Under the pieces are notes generated by a model, which made no database searches, was not told where the DNA came from, and saw only the letters and a list, made by a program, of their open reading frames with translations. From contig NC_056760.1 of assembly GCF_018687715.1 (NCBI RefSeq), positions 40,957,501 through 41,021,500 of the forward strand: 64,000 nt of DNA, in the 5' to 3' direction. Shown one piece after another: positions 13,101 through 24,480 of the stretch. The position numbers were made by a program, and so were the translations under genes. The stretch comes from Carya illinoinensis (taxonomy: Eukaryota; Streptophyta; Magnoliopsida; Fagales; Juglandaceae). Numbering within the stretch: position 1 is the first letter of the stretch; every line of letters starts with the position of its first letter.

Positions 13101-13905
13101 CCAACCTCAAACTTGATATGTTTTTCAATAATGATCCACCCCTTTCTAATATATTTCCAAAAGCATACACCATAAGACCCCCTACCCTCCTTAGAACACC
13201 ATCTCCCACACTCGCACCCATGTTTCCGATCAATCACCTCTCTCCACAAAGAATCTCCTTCCTTTTGATATCTCCACAACCACTTTCCTAATAATGCCTT
13301 ATTAAAAATATTCAAATCTCGCACCCCCAAGCCACCATTCACTATTGCGAAAATCACCATTTTCCAATTCACAAGATGAAATTTATTCTCCTCCCCCAAT
13401 CCACCCCACAAAAAAGCTCTAAACAATTTTTCAATCCGATTAGCCACCACCTGTAATGGAAATTTTTTATAATGGAGATAAAGAAAGATAATATGTGGGA
13501 AGATTGGAAAATGTGCTTTTGATGAGGGTTAATCTCCCCCCTATTGATAAATAAAGCCGTTTCGAACCCGACAATCTTTTCTCTACCTTCTCTATAACAT
13601 TGTACCAAATCCTCATTGCTTTAAAGGACGCCCCCAAGGGAAGCCCAAGATATTTCAACGAAAGAGAAGCAACTTTACAGCCCAACAAATCTGCTAGAAA
13701 GTTAACATTCCTCACCTCTCCCACTAGTACCAACTCTGACTTTCCCAAGTTCACCTTGAGGCCTGAGCCAGCTTCAAAACACAACAGAAAAGTTCTTTAA
13801 GCTTGAATTTGACAAGCATCAGCATCACAAAAAATAAGAGTATCATCCGCAAAAAATTAGTGAGAAATAGAAACAACACCATTATATTGTTTCCCACCAA
13901 GAACC

Positions 13906-13936
<31 letters not shown>

Positions 13937-16900
13937 AAAAAAAACCACCAAAAATAGCAGCCTTCACCATTTGACTCAAAGCCTCCATAACAATGACAAA
14001 AAGAGAAGGGGATAACGGATTCCCTTACCTTAAACCCCGTGAAGACTGAAAAAAGGGAAAACTGGGCGGTCGAAACACAATGTTTAATCCATCTACACCA
14101 CCCATCCCCAAATCCACATCTTCTAGGCATATAGAAAAGAAAATCCCAGCATATCCAACTTATAAAGAATCCCCGATATTCCATCTCTCATACGGCTGTC
14201 CAAACACTATTCACAATAAAAAATGAATCCAATATTTGCCAACCCCGAATGAAGGCATTTTGAGGTTTAGAAATGATTTTTATCCAATACCAAACTCAAT
14301 ACGGTTAGCTAACACCTTTGAAATAATTTTATAAATCCCCCCTACTAGACTAATAGGACTGTAATCTTTCAACTTATAGGCACCAACTATCTTTGGAATG
14401 AGGGCAATAAAAGTAGCATTTAGGGACTATTCAAACTTAAAACCAGAATGAAAATCATTAAAAATCTGCATCAATTCATCCTTCACTATATCCCAACACT
14501 CTTGAAAAAAACCCATCCAGACCCGGGGCTCTATCTTTGCACATATCTGTCACCACCTGGTGCACCTCCTCTTCATCAAATGACCTTTCCAACCGGCTTA
14601 ATGCATCAGAATCCAGTTTATCAAAGCTCAGACCATCAAGTTTGGGGTGTCATTCAGCTGTTTCAGCTAGAAGGTCTTCATAAAACTTCACTATATGATC
14701 TTGAATCTCGTGGGGGGTTTGAAACAATTTAGAGCCAGAATGGAGGACTTAAATGGCATTATTTCACCTATGTGAATTAGCCATCTTGTGAAAAAACTTA
14801 GTACATTTGCCCCCCTCCTACAACCAAAGCACCCTTGATTTTTGCCTCCAAGAAATTTCTTCCATAAACAAAACCTTCTCAATTTCAGACACAACCTCAT
14901 TTTTCCTCAAGAAGGATTCCTCATTATTAACCCCTTCCTCCTAGGCATGCAACTCATCCCAAAGAAGATTAAGCAACTAAAAGTGTAACTGGTACGTTTC
15001 ACATGTTCGGCTGTCACACATCCTAGATTTGTATTAGTCAGAAGTTTGTCTTGGAAAAAGTTTTCTGTTATTACACTGCTTATACATTTAGGCATGCAAG
15101 AGTATTTTTATGTAAAGGAGAAAAGTTATTACTGATGCAGATTGCCATACTGTCAAATGTCAAAAATATAAGCAACAACGGTAGTACTTAGTGGTGTTAC
15201 TGCTGTTGCCTGCAATTTCTGTACAAAAACAGATGATTTTTATCTTTGATTATTTTTTTCCAAAAACTTTTGAGTACAAAAACAAATGGCTGCAGATGGA
15301 GTTTGATGAAATTTAGATGCGGCAGTGTGGAACTTGAACTTTTATCTGGCTATTCATTTGAATCTTTACTTGGCCTTCTAATGCATGGTAGTTATGTGAG
15401 AAGCTCTTATTGCCTTATAGAGTTAAGGTTCTTTAACCCTCTTTTCAACATGTGCTATACTGCTTGACCCTTTCCAAGCGAAAAAAAAAAAAAAAAAAAC
15501 AATTGTTCTCATTTTTTGCTAGCTCTTGAATGAATATGTCAGTAATTTAAACATGTCAAAAGTTTTTGATGATTGGCATTTTAAGTTTTGATTCACTTCA
15601 GAAGTGGTGACCTTTTAGATTTGCCTTTCTAATTTCCTTATAGCTTGGTGAAGGAAATATGTTTGCCATGATTTCCATTCTACTGTCTCGTAAGCTTTAT
15701 ATTCTTTAATCCAGTGCATGGATTAATCAGCACAGAGATGTCCTAAAATGGTTGAAGAAGGAACCAATTGGTATCAACCGTGATTGTTTCTGTTGCATAC
15801 CAAAAGTTGTCTAGATTTTTTTCCCCTGTAATGTCCAACTGTATCAATCAATTGATGATGTATTCAAATTTTTCTCCTTAAATTGTGCCTGTTATGTGCG
15901 GTTGCAGACATTTCCCCTTTTCTGTTGGAGAGGGGGTGAGAGGAGTTGTTCTTGAACTAGAGTTCAATTTGACTGACATAATGCTGCTTCAGTATTATTG
16001 CATTATATGCAGAGAATTAGAGAGAGAAGAGCAAAACATAAGAGAGTAAAAAGGGGCACTGAGAGCATACTTTCTTTTATTAAAACTATACACTTAAGCA
16101 AAGCCTCAATTTGTTTAACTACAATTGGCAGAGGGTGCCTTTGTTGTTCTACTAGGATTTGGACTCTTCACTTCAAGACTTCCTCTATGGAACTGCTTAT
16201 AGAAAAAACAATAGACTAAATTGAAACCCTAGGAAACATTCCTAAAACCTAGCTACTCTTGGAAATCCATAGTCTAAGCTTATTATAGAAGCACCACTAG
16301 TAGTATGAATATCAAGTTCAAAAGATTTAGAAGTTACAATTCTGTCAATTAGTGTAAAACGTCCTTCATTACTAAACTATTTAATTTATTAACCATAGAC
16401 TCCTTGCAGTATGAATTTTGGAACCATCAGACCCTTATCCCTGTTGGACATATGTGTGTGTGTGTGTGTGTGTGTGTGTACATACATAGCTAAGAGGCAG
16501 TTAATTGTTCTCATTGTGAGTCAAACTCAAGACCTTCCGCTTACTGCACGTGCTGTAAGTAATGGGAGGTCTTTTTGAGTTTGTCTCTCAATGAGAGCAA
16601 GTTAACTGTCTTTTAACTTATCAAACAAAATTCGAAAAGTGTAGGAAATTGGAAACGGCAATAAAAACAGCTGCCACTTCTGTTTTCCATGGCTGCCATC
16701 ACTTTTCTTCACCAGAACCTGCTAAATATGATAGTAGCTCATGTTTTTTTACAACACGTACTTTATACAAGATCGACAACGAAATTTCTGTCAAATTACT
16801 TTTCTACTCAGTGTTCCTTCTTCATTCTGGCCTTATCATCTGTAAGATTGAGTTTATTTTTGTGGCATGCAGGGACAATCTACAACTACTAAGGCAGCGT

Positions 16901-19900
16901 TATTATTACTCCACATGGAAAGCTGATGGAACACGTTATATGATGCTAATTACCATAGATGGATGCTACTTGATTGATAGGAATTTTAATTTTCGACGGG
17001 TGCAAATGAGGTTTCCTTGCAGAAACACAAATGATGTATGCATGCATATGTGTTTGTCTTTATCAAGTTACTTGTTATGCAAAGGTCTTTTTTTTTTTTA
17101 ACTTAGATGAGATCTAATCTGACGTTCTCCTTTCTTTGGCTTGTAAGGGTTTAGCTGACAAGACTCATCACTTTACATTACTTGATGGAGAGATGATAAT
17201 TGATACCGTACCAGACTCACAGAAGAAAGAGAGAAGATACCTTATCTATGATATGATGGCAATAAATCAAGTGTCTGTCATAGAGGTTTGATTTTAAAAT
17301 TAATATGGAAAAAATGATGCTGATTATATCATTCTGGTTGGCTCTTGACCGTATATTATATGGTGTGTGCATAAATTTCCAATTGAATAACTTCTTTGAG
17401 GCCTTTTTTTTCACCCTTTGACACGATTCTTTTTGCCTTAATCCTTTTGCATGAGCATAGCTGTATGTGAACCCTATCACTATGTGCCATTGGCAAACGA
17501 GGTTAATCTATTAATACCTTCTCTACCTTTCAAAAATCAATATCTTATATGGTAACTTCACCTAAAAATGTATGGAACATTGATCCCTTGGTTGTGTGGT
17601 TCATGTTCAGTCACCCAACATGGGCAGCTTTTATCTTAGCCACATCGGTCTATTATGAGGATTTTTTTCCCTTGATTTCACATACAACATTTAACATAAC
17701 ACCCTTGGCACTCAGGGCTCATGTCTCAGCCTCAAACTATATCCTGTTTACGCCTTGTCTTGAATTAGATCAGTCTTTTGTAAGAGCTCTTTTATGTTTG
17801 CTTTTTTGTCATTTTTCCTTGACTTGTGCTGATTTCAGCCGATCATGAACTTATTTGTTTTCCTTAAATGTTTTCTATGCTGTCACTTATCCATCTCACC
17901 ATTTCCCATTTGGTTATACCCATTTTTCGTTAAACTCTCTTTTTTATGGTTCTTAAACCCACTATATCATAAAAAAAAAGTATTTGCCGTGGTAAATATT
18001 GAGCTCCCAATGCACTTTGGCTCTCAAAATAGCATCATGCATGGCCTCATTTTTGTTCCTTGTTAGTAATATGACACAAATAATTAAATCTACATTTTCT
18101 CATGAGCTCAAGTTTTTAAAACAAGTGGTGATTTCACATGGTATTAGAGTGAAGGTCTTGAGTTCGAGTCTTGATTCTGCACTATACCCAATTTAATTAA
18201 ATATTCTATGTGTTGGGCCCACGCATTGAGGGGGAGTCAATCCCACACGTAAGGATGGGCGGCGGGGCTTTGCCACCCGCTCACACTGACCCAAATTTAT
18301 ATATATATATAAGCAAATTCGTAAGTATAAAACGACGTATGAATGATTATATAAATAAGAAAACCCTAATTCTCATTCTCTCTCTCTCTCGCTCTCCGTT
18401 TGCCATTTTTAACTTCTCTCTCCTTCAGCCATTCTCTCCTCCACCTCCTCCTCCTCCTTTTCCTATTTTCAGCTTTGTCTCTCATTCTTGAAGCATGGCC
18501 GTAGTTCTTTTGCTCAGACCCATGGCCACACCATGGTCTTGTCGTGGGTCGTGGCTGTGATTTTAATTTTTTTTGCCGTGTGTCACTGTGTTTTGACTGT
18601 TTTTACTTTGTAATTTCTTGGATTCGTTGTGGGATGATAGATTTGTGGATTTTAGGGATTGATCTGTCGTTTTGTTGTTTTTTAGTTGTTTTGGATTTTT
18701 TTGGCCTTTTCTGGTTGTTTTACGCCGTGGGTGGGTGGGGTGGGGTGGACAGCCATGGGGGCCAATCTGCCCCCGGCATTAGGATTGGAGCACCCGCCCA
18801 AGGAGGGTGGTGCTAGGGTTCAAGGGCCCAAACTATCCCTCCTGCCCATACAGGGGCTGAGACAGGGGTACCCCTTTTCCGAGGGTGCGGTTAGCACCTC
18901 TACCCACACGTGAGGGAGAGTGTTAAGAATATAATACAAATAATTAAATCTACCTATTCCCATCAGCTTTTGGGACAAATGGTGATTTCACATTTTTAAT
19001 TTTGAAAGATGACATGCTCTCAATTGTGCCTAAACTCTTAGATTATGAAAGTTTTTCCTTAGATTTTGACTTTTGATTTATCTCCTTTGTTCCTCTCGTG
19101 AAAGGAATAACAAAATGGAAAATGCTATACACTACATTCTCATCCTATTTCTATTCTGCTAGGTTGATGTGACATTATTCACAACCCTTGGATAAATTCT
19201 TTTGCTTTTTTAGAAAAAAAAACTCAAAAGGGTTAATGGATAACGCCACATTAACATAACTCTACCAACAATACTAAATTTCAAATTGATATTACTGGAT
19301 ATTTTTTATGTCACGAGAATAGAAAAGTCATGAATATTGAAACACTTGTTTGAGATGTATAGTTAAACACTTTCTTCCTACTTGTGTTTATTGGTCCTCA
19401 TTATGACATGTTTTGTTGTCAAGTGGTTCTTTTTCGCTGTTTGGCTTAAGATTTGAATAAGTTATGTAGCTACATGGAAGAGTTGCTTGTAATTAGCTAA
19501 CAAAATATTCAAAATTACTGACGAATTCGCATAGTTGGTGATGAAACATCTTACAAACTATTGTTTATCCCATCTAGGCTCATTGTATTGTGACACCTTA
19601 TATTTTCTTCATTATGACAAGGAATCCTAGAGACTGTGCAAATGCAACGTCTTTTACCCAGAGTTTGCTATATTAAGAAAGTGGACTTCTGTATGGTTTG
19701 GTTCAGTTAAATATTGATAAACGATTGGAAATACACATCAAGTAGTTGGGAGCTTCTTGTTTGTTTTGTACAATACAAAACATTATTTTTTTGGTACAGT
19801 AAGTCATGTATCAGATATTTTATTGTCAGATTTCTTGGGTATTGGATGTAGGAAACCCCAATAAAGGAGAGGGCCCTGCTCACTGAGTTCATTTTCATAA

Positions 19901-22894
19901 AATATTGCATTGTATCAGTTGCTTTCTACCTTTGAAAGTCCAGGCTCGGTTCAAACATTGTTGTGGCACATGACATATCAAATCAATGTCCCATGTCCCT
20001 AGTCTTCTGTATTTGTTTCTTTAAATGTGTGTGCTTTTGGCTGTATTTTCTTTTATTGATGTTTTTGGTATAATATATTGATTGGATGGTATGCTAATTT
20101 AATATCAATCCAGCTGCCTTTTTATGAACGTTGGAAGATGCTTGAGAAAGAAGTGATTGAACCGCGGAATTATGAACGCCACAATATTTACCAGTGTAGG
20201 AATCCTTATTATAGATACGACCTTGAACCATTCAGGGTATGACTGTCAACATTGAACTCCATCTTGTTTCGTCTCTTTTCTGCTTATTGTTTGGTGATTT
20301 GGTTTTAACTCTTATCAGGTGAGAAGGAAAGACTTTTGGTTGCTCTCTACTGTTACCAAGCTTTTAAAGGAATTCATTCCAAGGCTTTCACATGATGCAG
20401 ATGGTCTTATTTTTCAGGTGGTTTGAGTGAACAAACTATGGAATTCAAACCTCTGTTAAAACTTTCTGGCTTGTTTGTCTAACTTTCCTGAAAATCTTGT
20501 TGACAAAAGAAAAAACTTTCCTGAATGTATTTGGTGAAGTAAATCATTCATTCAAACGTCTGTTTCAGTGCCATAAAGATGACCTTTCAACTTCTAAAAG
20601 TATGTTAATCCCTTAACTACCATGTACATCAGGAGTTACCTATAAGAAACACATGTACATCATGAGTTACCATATAACAAGCTCTTAGGAACTAGCAAGC
20701 ATTGACTCTGGTGCCTGCAATATTTTAATGCTATGTCCATGTCTTATCATGTGTCATTTGTGGAAGAACACCTTTGGTTTAGAGCAATGATTATTATTTA
20801 TCATTTTGTTTGCAGGGTTGGGATGATCCTTATGTTCCTCGCACACATGAAGGCCTCTTGAAGTGGAAATACAGTCACATGAATTCAGTTGACTTTCTAT
20901 TTGAGGTTGTAATATTTTATGTGCTATGTTAGTTTAAGCTATTGCTTTGGGTATCTCTTTCTTTTCTCTCCATATTGGCTTCATGTTCTTACTGGAGCTG
21001 GCCTTTTAATATTAGCTACTTTTATGGACAGATTGAAGATGATAATCGTCAACTACTTTTTCTGCATGAGCGGGGGAAGAAGAAGCTGATGGAAGGGAAA
21101 GGGAGTAGGGTTGCATTCAAAGGTCAATGCCTTTTTTTTTTTCTTTTGTTCTTTTATTTTTCCACATTATATCATGTACCTTGCTTTCTTTGTTGATAAC
21201 TTTATCTGCGCTCATGAATCAATGTTTAAGCAAAAATCTTGGATTAGCTTTACTCTGAAATGTTTCCTTTTTAATAGAAAAATACACTTACAAGTGTTCA
21301 TAAACTACTGGCAAAAAGCTATTTTTTGATCAGTAACTGACAAAAAACTTTATTAGGTTTTTGATTCCAGTATCCGATTTTTTTTTTACTTATCATTTAT
21401 GTATAATGTTGGAGCTTAAACAATATAGACAAAACACATTCTGTGCCCCATTAAACATTTTATATAATGATTTTCGGGATAAACCATAGTTTAACTAGTT
21501 ATTATAATTGCGGAGTCCTTACAGAGTCATGTTTTTTACTTTTCAAAAGTTTGCTTTCGAGGCCTGTGGTTCTTATGGAATGTGTACCCTTATACCTTTG
21601 CTGAAAGATTTCTTTTACGTGAAAGATGCATGACCTATATTTTCCTTTTCTTTCCATAGACTTTAAGGTCTAACAGAGGCTGTAGCATGGGAATTTGTGT
21701 AACGAGCATAACTAGGGTTTGGAAGCATTCTTGTGCTACATGTATATGAATCTATGGTTTCTAGGTGACTAGCTTACACTACCTGCCCTTGAAGGGGCCA
21801 AGAAGTGACATTGATGCATGCCATTGCTGTGCGTGCAGAGAATTGGTTGTCAATAGTTGATATTTTCAATGGTCTGTTTATGTTCCTGTAAATTTTGGTT
21901 ATGTTTATTTAACCTCTCCCTATATCACCATACGTTGATGTGATGGCTGCATTATGCCTACGATGGCAAAAATGCAACTAATGCTAGTTCTGAGCTTTAT
22001 GTATTGCAGAAAATGTCAACCTAGAGGATTCTAGAGATACTGTAGAAGATATGAAGTTCACAGTGTATTTTTTTGATAAGTAAGATTTGAAGTGCACAAG
22101 CGATTGGAAGTTTCATGTCATATGGCATAATGCCTTATTACCTTCTCCTTCCCTTTCGATTTTCCTTTTTTGGATAGATGATGTATGGCATCGTCAAGTT
22201 TGAATTTTTGGTTGAGACAAGTGATTTCTAGCACCAAAAAGAAAGAATTAAAAACAGCTGCAATTTAATTTGGGAGATCGCATTTTTCGTGGATATTTTT
22301 ATCCTGTATCTGTGCATAAGAACATGGATAGATATAATTGTCTCTAGTGAGCTCTCAAAGTTGGTTAATTTACTGACATGCATGCTGCTGTTACATGCTT
22401 TTTATTATATCTTGGTTATGTTATTGTTTCTTAGGTATAAGTAGAGGTAGTATTTTTTCTTTTTGATAAGTAGAGGTAATATATTGTCTAGATTCTGATT
22501 TCTCACCAAAGTTAAAAGAATTTACAGATGGTACAGAACCCTCACTGTGTTCCGGAAAAATTATTGAGTGTTCGTGGGATTTTGAAGAAGAAGAATGGGT
22601 CTATATGCGGATCAGAACAGATAAATCAACTCCAAATGATTTCAATACTTACAAGAAGGTCATCCTCATCACTGAATTTTGTATAATTTGTTACCCATAT
22701 CATTTGGAGCCAAGTGCACTTGATGAAACCTTGGTGATTTTAAATAACAGGTGATGCGGAGCATAAGGGACAATATCACTGAGGAAGTCTTGTTGAATGA
22801 GATCTATGAGATCATTCGACTGCCCATGTATGCTGATAGAATACGGAATGATAGTAAAGCCCACCAGCATTCAAATTCAGCACGACGGAGGTGA
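7118..22894 (+). CDS. mRNA capping enzyme (RNA triphosphatase-guanylyltransferase), 5' exon missing
   Basis: This bifunctional nuclear enzyme removes the gamma phosphate from nascent pre-mRNA and transfers GMP to the 5' end. Visible exons: 7118-7269, 7615-7698, 7890-7952, 8726-8857, 8941-9147, 11520-11639, 12081-12130, 16873-17035, 17148-17285, 20114-20236, 20319-20417, 20816-20905, 21032-21122, 22528-22658, 22751-22894. All junctions are GT-AG and in phase, giving about 595 codons. The N-terminal part is a cysteine-phosphatase-type triphosphatase with [10 protein letters not shown] at 8777-8806. The C-terminal part is a guanylyltransferase with the GMP-accepting lysine in KADGTRY (AAA at 16919-16921), LLDGEMI, DGLIFQ and LLKWKY motifs. 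It ends MYADRIRND...ARRR and TGA at 22892. Arabidopsis homologues carry about 80 more N-terminal residues. The first visible exon starts in mid-codon, so that exon lies left of the window or was lost. Most introns are transposon-laden. Confidence 0.95.
8149..8555. mobile_element. MITE, PIF/Harbinger-like, 407 bp
   Basis: The termini are GGGCCTGTTTGG and CCAAACGGAGGC, an imperfect inverted repeat, flanked on both sides by the trinucleotide TTA (8146-8148, 8556-8558). A TWA duplication of 3 bp is the PIF/Harbinger signature. The inside is AT-rich and non-coding. It lies in the capping-enzyme intron between visible exons 3 and 4. The same family occurs at 9767, 10297 and 47500, and probably at 39957. 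Confidence 0.85.
9305..9990 (-). mobile_element. LINE 3' fragment, antisense in capping-enzyme intron
   Basis: On the minus strand this reads through the L1 ORF2 zinc-binding tail: [22 protein letters not shown], then [28 protein letters not shown] and [15 protein letters not shown]. The 3' end lies near 9305 beside a T-rich tract. A 98-bp MITE at 9767-9864 splits the [11 protein letters not shown] reading. The copy is heavily 5' truncated and cannot be active. Confidence 0.82.
9767..9864. mobile_element. 98-bp MITE nested in the LINE fragment
   Basis: Ends are GGGCTCGTTTGG and CCAAACAGAACC, with a TAA duplication on each side (9764-9766 and 9865-9867). Removing the element and one TAA gives an uninterrupted L1 reading ([11 protein letters not shown] on the minus strand), so both ends are exact. 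Confidence 0.9.
10081..10111. repeat. T14-G17 homopolymer block
   Basis: Fourteen T followed directly by about seventeen G in the intron between visible exons 5 and 6. Exact lengths are assembly-sensitive. Confidence 0.8.
10297..10677. mobile_element. MITE of the same TTA-target family, 381 bp
   Basis: Begins GGGCCTCGTTTGG and ends CCAAATGGGGAC. It is flanked by TTT on the left and TTA on the right, one mismatch from a 3-bp duplication. The interior aligns with the MITE at 8149 (ttttattgggttt, gattaggtaataattagatg, gaaattgaaaat) and has GAGAT repeats at both ends. Non-coding; lies in the intron between visible exons 5 and 6. Confidence 0.82.
10678..11519. other. rest of capping-enzyme intron 5, no gene; possible LINE scrap
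   Basis: Mostly unstructured intron sequence. On the minus strand around 11210-11000 a short reading ([22 protein letters not shown]) resembles the L1 ORF2 C-terminus, so a small antisense LINE remnant is likely there. Confidence 0.45.
12166..14985 (-). mobile_element. LINE (L1), 2.8 kb, antisense in capping-enzyme intron
   Basis: Minus-strand ORF2 pieces from 5' to 3': RT fragment with [19 protein letters not shown] near 14130-14060; [21 protein letters not shown] near 13780-13720; [29 protein letters not shown] near 13660-13570; [24 protein letters not shown] near 13345-13275; then the zinc-binding domain ([32 protein letters not shown]) near 12680-12580. The 3' end near 12170 shows the family signature (ACTTATCA on the minus strand) beside a TTTA-repeat tract. 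Frames are broken by shifts, a C23-A18 block at 13904-13944 and stops. The 5' end is truncated within RT at roughly 14985. Confidence 0.85.
13904..13944. repeat. C23-A18 homopolymer block inside the LINE
   Basis: About 23 C are followed directly by 18 A on the plus strand, within the RT region of the antisense LINE. It destroys the LINE frame. Similar adjoining homopolymers occur at 10081-10111 and 46277-46309. Confidence 0.8.
14986..16440. other. capping-enzyme intron, no gene seen
   Basis: Apart from an A-run at 15481-15500, which may be the tail of an old retroelement, nothing recognisable is present. Short ORFs here show no family resemblance. Confidence 0.5.
16453..16479. repeat. (GT)n microsatellite
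   Basis: About 13 consecutive GT units directly upstream of a large hairpin, in the intron before the guanylyltransferase lysine exon. Confidence 0.9.
16493..16615. repeat. long imperfect hairpin (inverted repeat about 57-62 bp per arm)
   Basis: The two arms are near reverse complements meeting at the palindrome GCACGTGC (16546-16553). Left-arm landmarks ggcagttaatt, tctcattg, caaactcaa and gacct recur as reverse complements in the right arm (aggtc, ttgagtttg, caatgagag, ttaactgtc). It is probably a fold-back MITE. It lies in the capping-enzyme intron about 260 bp upstream of exon 16873. Confidence 0.8.
18061..18992 (+). mobile_element. TRIM retrotransposon with an enlarged internal region
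   Basis: Two short LTR-like direct repeats bound the element: 18061-18138 (78 bp, starts TGTTAGTAATATGACACAAA) and 18921-18992 (72 bp, starts TGTTAAGAATATAATACAAA). Both end GTGATTTCACA and share ataattaaatcta. The left repeat is followed at once by TGGTATTAGAG, one mismatch from the tRNA-Met primer site. The right one is preceded by the purine tract TGAGGGAGAG. There is no coding capacity, as expected for a TRIM. The internal region of about 780 bp is long for the class. It lies in the capping-enzyme intron between visible exons 9 and 10. No exact target duplication was found. Confidence 0.82.
18237..18905 (+). other. promoter/5'-UTR-like segment carried inside the TRIM
   Basis: Between two purine-tract copies (18226-18236 and 18911-18920) lies sequence unlike a TRIM interior. 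It has a TATA-like tatataaataag (18347-18359), an aaaccctaa telo-box-like motif, a long CT-rich leader (18375-18460), and an ATG at 18495 with a short open frame ([21 protein letters not shown], then stop). T-rich intron-like DNA follows. This looks like the 5' end of a host gene captured by the element. The donor gene is not recognised and the reading is inference. Confidence 0.45.
19117..19290. mobile_element. possible small MITE
   Basis: gttgatgtgacattat at 19163-19178 is mirrored by gataacgccacattaac at 19239-19255, an imperfect inverted repeat in non-coding intron DNA. The true ends are not resolved. Confidence 0.35.
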
Positions 22895-23613
22895 TGGGTG
22901 GGAGGGTTTAGCCATAGATGTACACAATACCTTGAGGTCTATTAGTGATAGGAGACACCAGATACTCAAGAATACCTCCTATGTCTGCCTGCACAGGTCA
23001 TTGCAAGTTCTGTATATACCGGAGTTTGGTATGTACTTGGCATTGTTGGATGGATCACTGAGATATTGTGTAATTAGCTATCCTTCGCTGTAATCTTGTA
23101 GCATTGCATCGTATGATCCTGTTGGTACACTTGGTAGTCCTCAAAATCAAGTCTGAAATGATTCCTTCCAGGTAGTTGTCCAATTCAGGAGACTTAGGAT
23201 TAGGGTCACCATGTATATTAATATTTCTTCTTTTTTGTTTAAATGATTCGTTAATTGTAGCCATTTTCTAAGTTCTCTAGAAGGTAGCCATTTTTCAGAA
23301 CAAGGGCTTTTCATTTTTGGGGAGGGGGAAATCGATAGGTGTGAATATCACTTTGGGCAGCTGTACTATGATGAGTGTCTTTTGTCGCCTCTGTTTTCAT
23401 CTTGGTCTGCCCCCCTTCCCTCTCAGTCTCTAATTTACATGGCTTTCTAAGCTGTCTTATCTTTTAACACCCTTTTCTCGAAGCTTACTCCCTTGTATTT
23501 TCGATTATACTTTATTTTCCTTTTTTGAAGGCTGAGCTCAATGATTATCGATTAAAGTATTGGTAGCTTTGTTATCGGATCCGTAGGACCTGTTGATGTT
23601 AAACATATGAGTA

Positions 23614-23785
23614 ATGTTATATGCTATACTATAATCTCACTTGCATCCTACTATATATGATGTGGCGCATTTATCACTATTTGATGATAAAGAAATATGT
23701 AATAAATGATCATTTAATGGTAGTAAATGTGTTATATTTTATTTAGTGGGATGCAAGTGAGATAATAATATTATGTATAGAATTT
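23614..23785. mobile_element. palindromic MITE downstream of the capping enzyme
   Basis: The left arm contains atctcacttgcatcctacta and the right arm tagtgggatgcaagtgagat, nearly perfect reverse complements. Weaker complementarity extends outward (gctatactata / tatgtatagaat). Non-coding, about 170 bp. Confidence 0.75.
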
Positions 23786-23943
23786 CTATATATATATATA
23801 GAATGTTTCAGCAGGTATTGGTTCCATAGAGGCATAGATCTGAACAAACATTTTCAACAAGATAAAACCTCACTTCTGATTTAAGTACTCATAATCTTTT
23901 CCTAAAAAAAAAAACCGAAGGTTCACTAATTCTTATCAATCTG

Positions 23944-24120
23944 AGTCGGAATCGCTATTTATGACCTTCGACTTCGACTGGAGTCGGAACCGGAAGTTCA
24001 CTCCGACTCTGATGAGGAGTTGGAGTTCGACTCCGATCGGAGTTCCGAACTCCGATCGGAATTCCAATGGCTTCCGATGGGAATCGGGCTCTGACCTTCA
24101 CCCGATTCCGATTCCGAGTT
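23944..24120. repeat. left subterminal repeats of the hAT element
   Basis: The segment is packed with permutations of gactccgatcgg, gagtcgga and gattccgattcc in both orientations. Such clusters beside the termini bind hAT transposase. A similar cluster lies at 38470-38630 in the opposite flank. Confidence 0.7.
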
Positions 24121-24480
24121 CTAAAAAAAAAAAAAGTGATATATATATAATACATATTACATCTTTAAAAAACTCTTATACAATTGTCCAAAACATTGAT
24201 AATAGTTTAAATGCTATTCCGAACATCTTTCAATACCAAAATAAAAACATCTTCCAATATATCGTGGTTTGTCGTTGGTGATACCTAAAATTAAAATAAA
24301 AAGTCACAATCAATAAAAAGAAAAAAAAATGATTTAGAAAAAAATGATTATCATTTTTCAACAATATTTTTTAATTGCGAGTTTATCAACTTAGCCACAC
24401 TCCAAGTATCAGTCATCGGTAAGTATGTTAGAGTTCACAATTATATCTATGAAATTATAAAAAGTATAAGGTTAATAGAT

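Noticed and set aside
13751..14184. Glycine/phenylalanine-rich ORFs
   Set aside because: Translations of the C23-A18 homopolymer in a dead LINE.
22009..22062. Possible extra exon (open in frame, after TTGCAG) between capping-enzyme exons 13 and 14
   Set aside because: No usable GT donor keeps the phase (it would need a TG donor). Direct splicing 21122 to 22528 gives the conserved FKDGTEPSL..GKIIEC sequence.
23880..23940. Left terminal repeat of the BED-type hAT element
   Set aside because: No TAGGGGTG-like end was found next to the left subterminal repeats, so no terminus was called.
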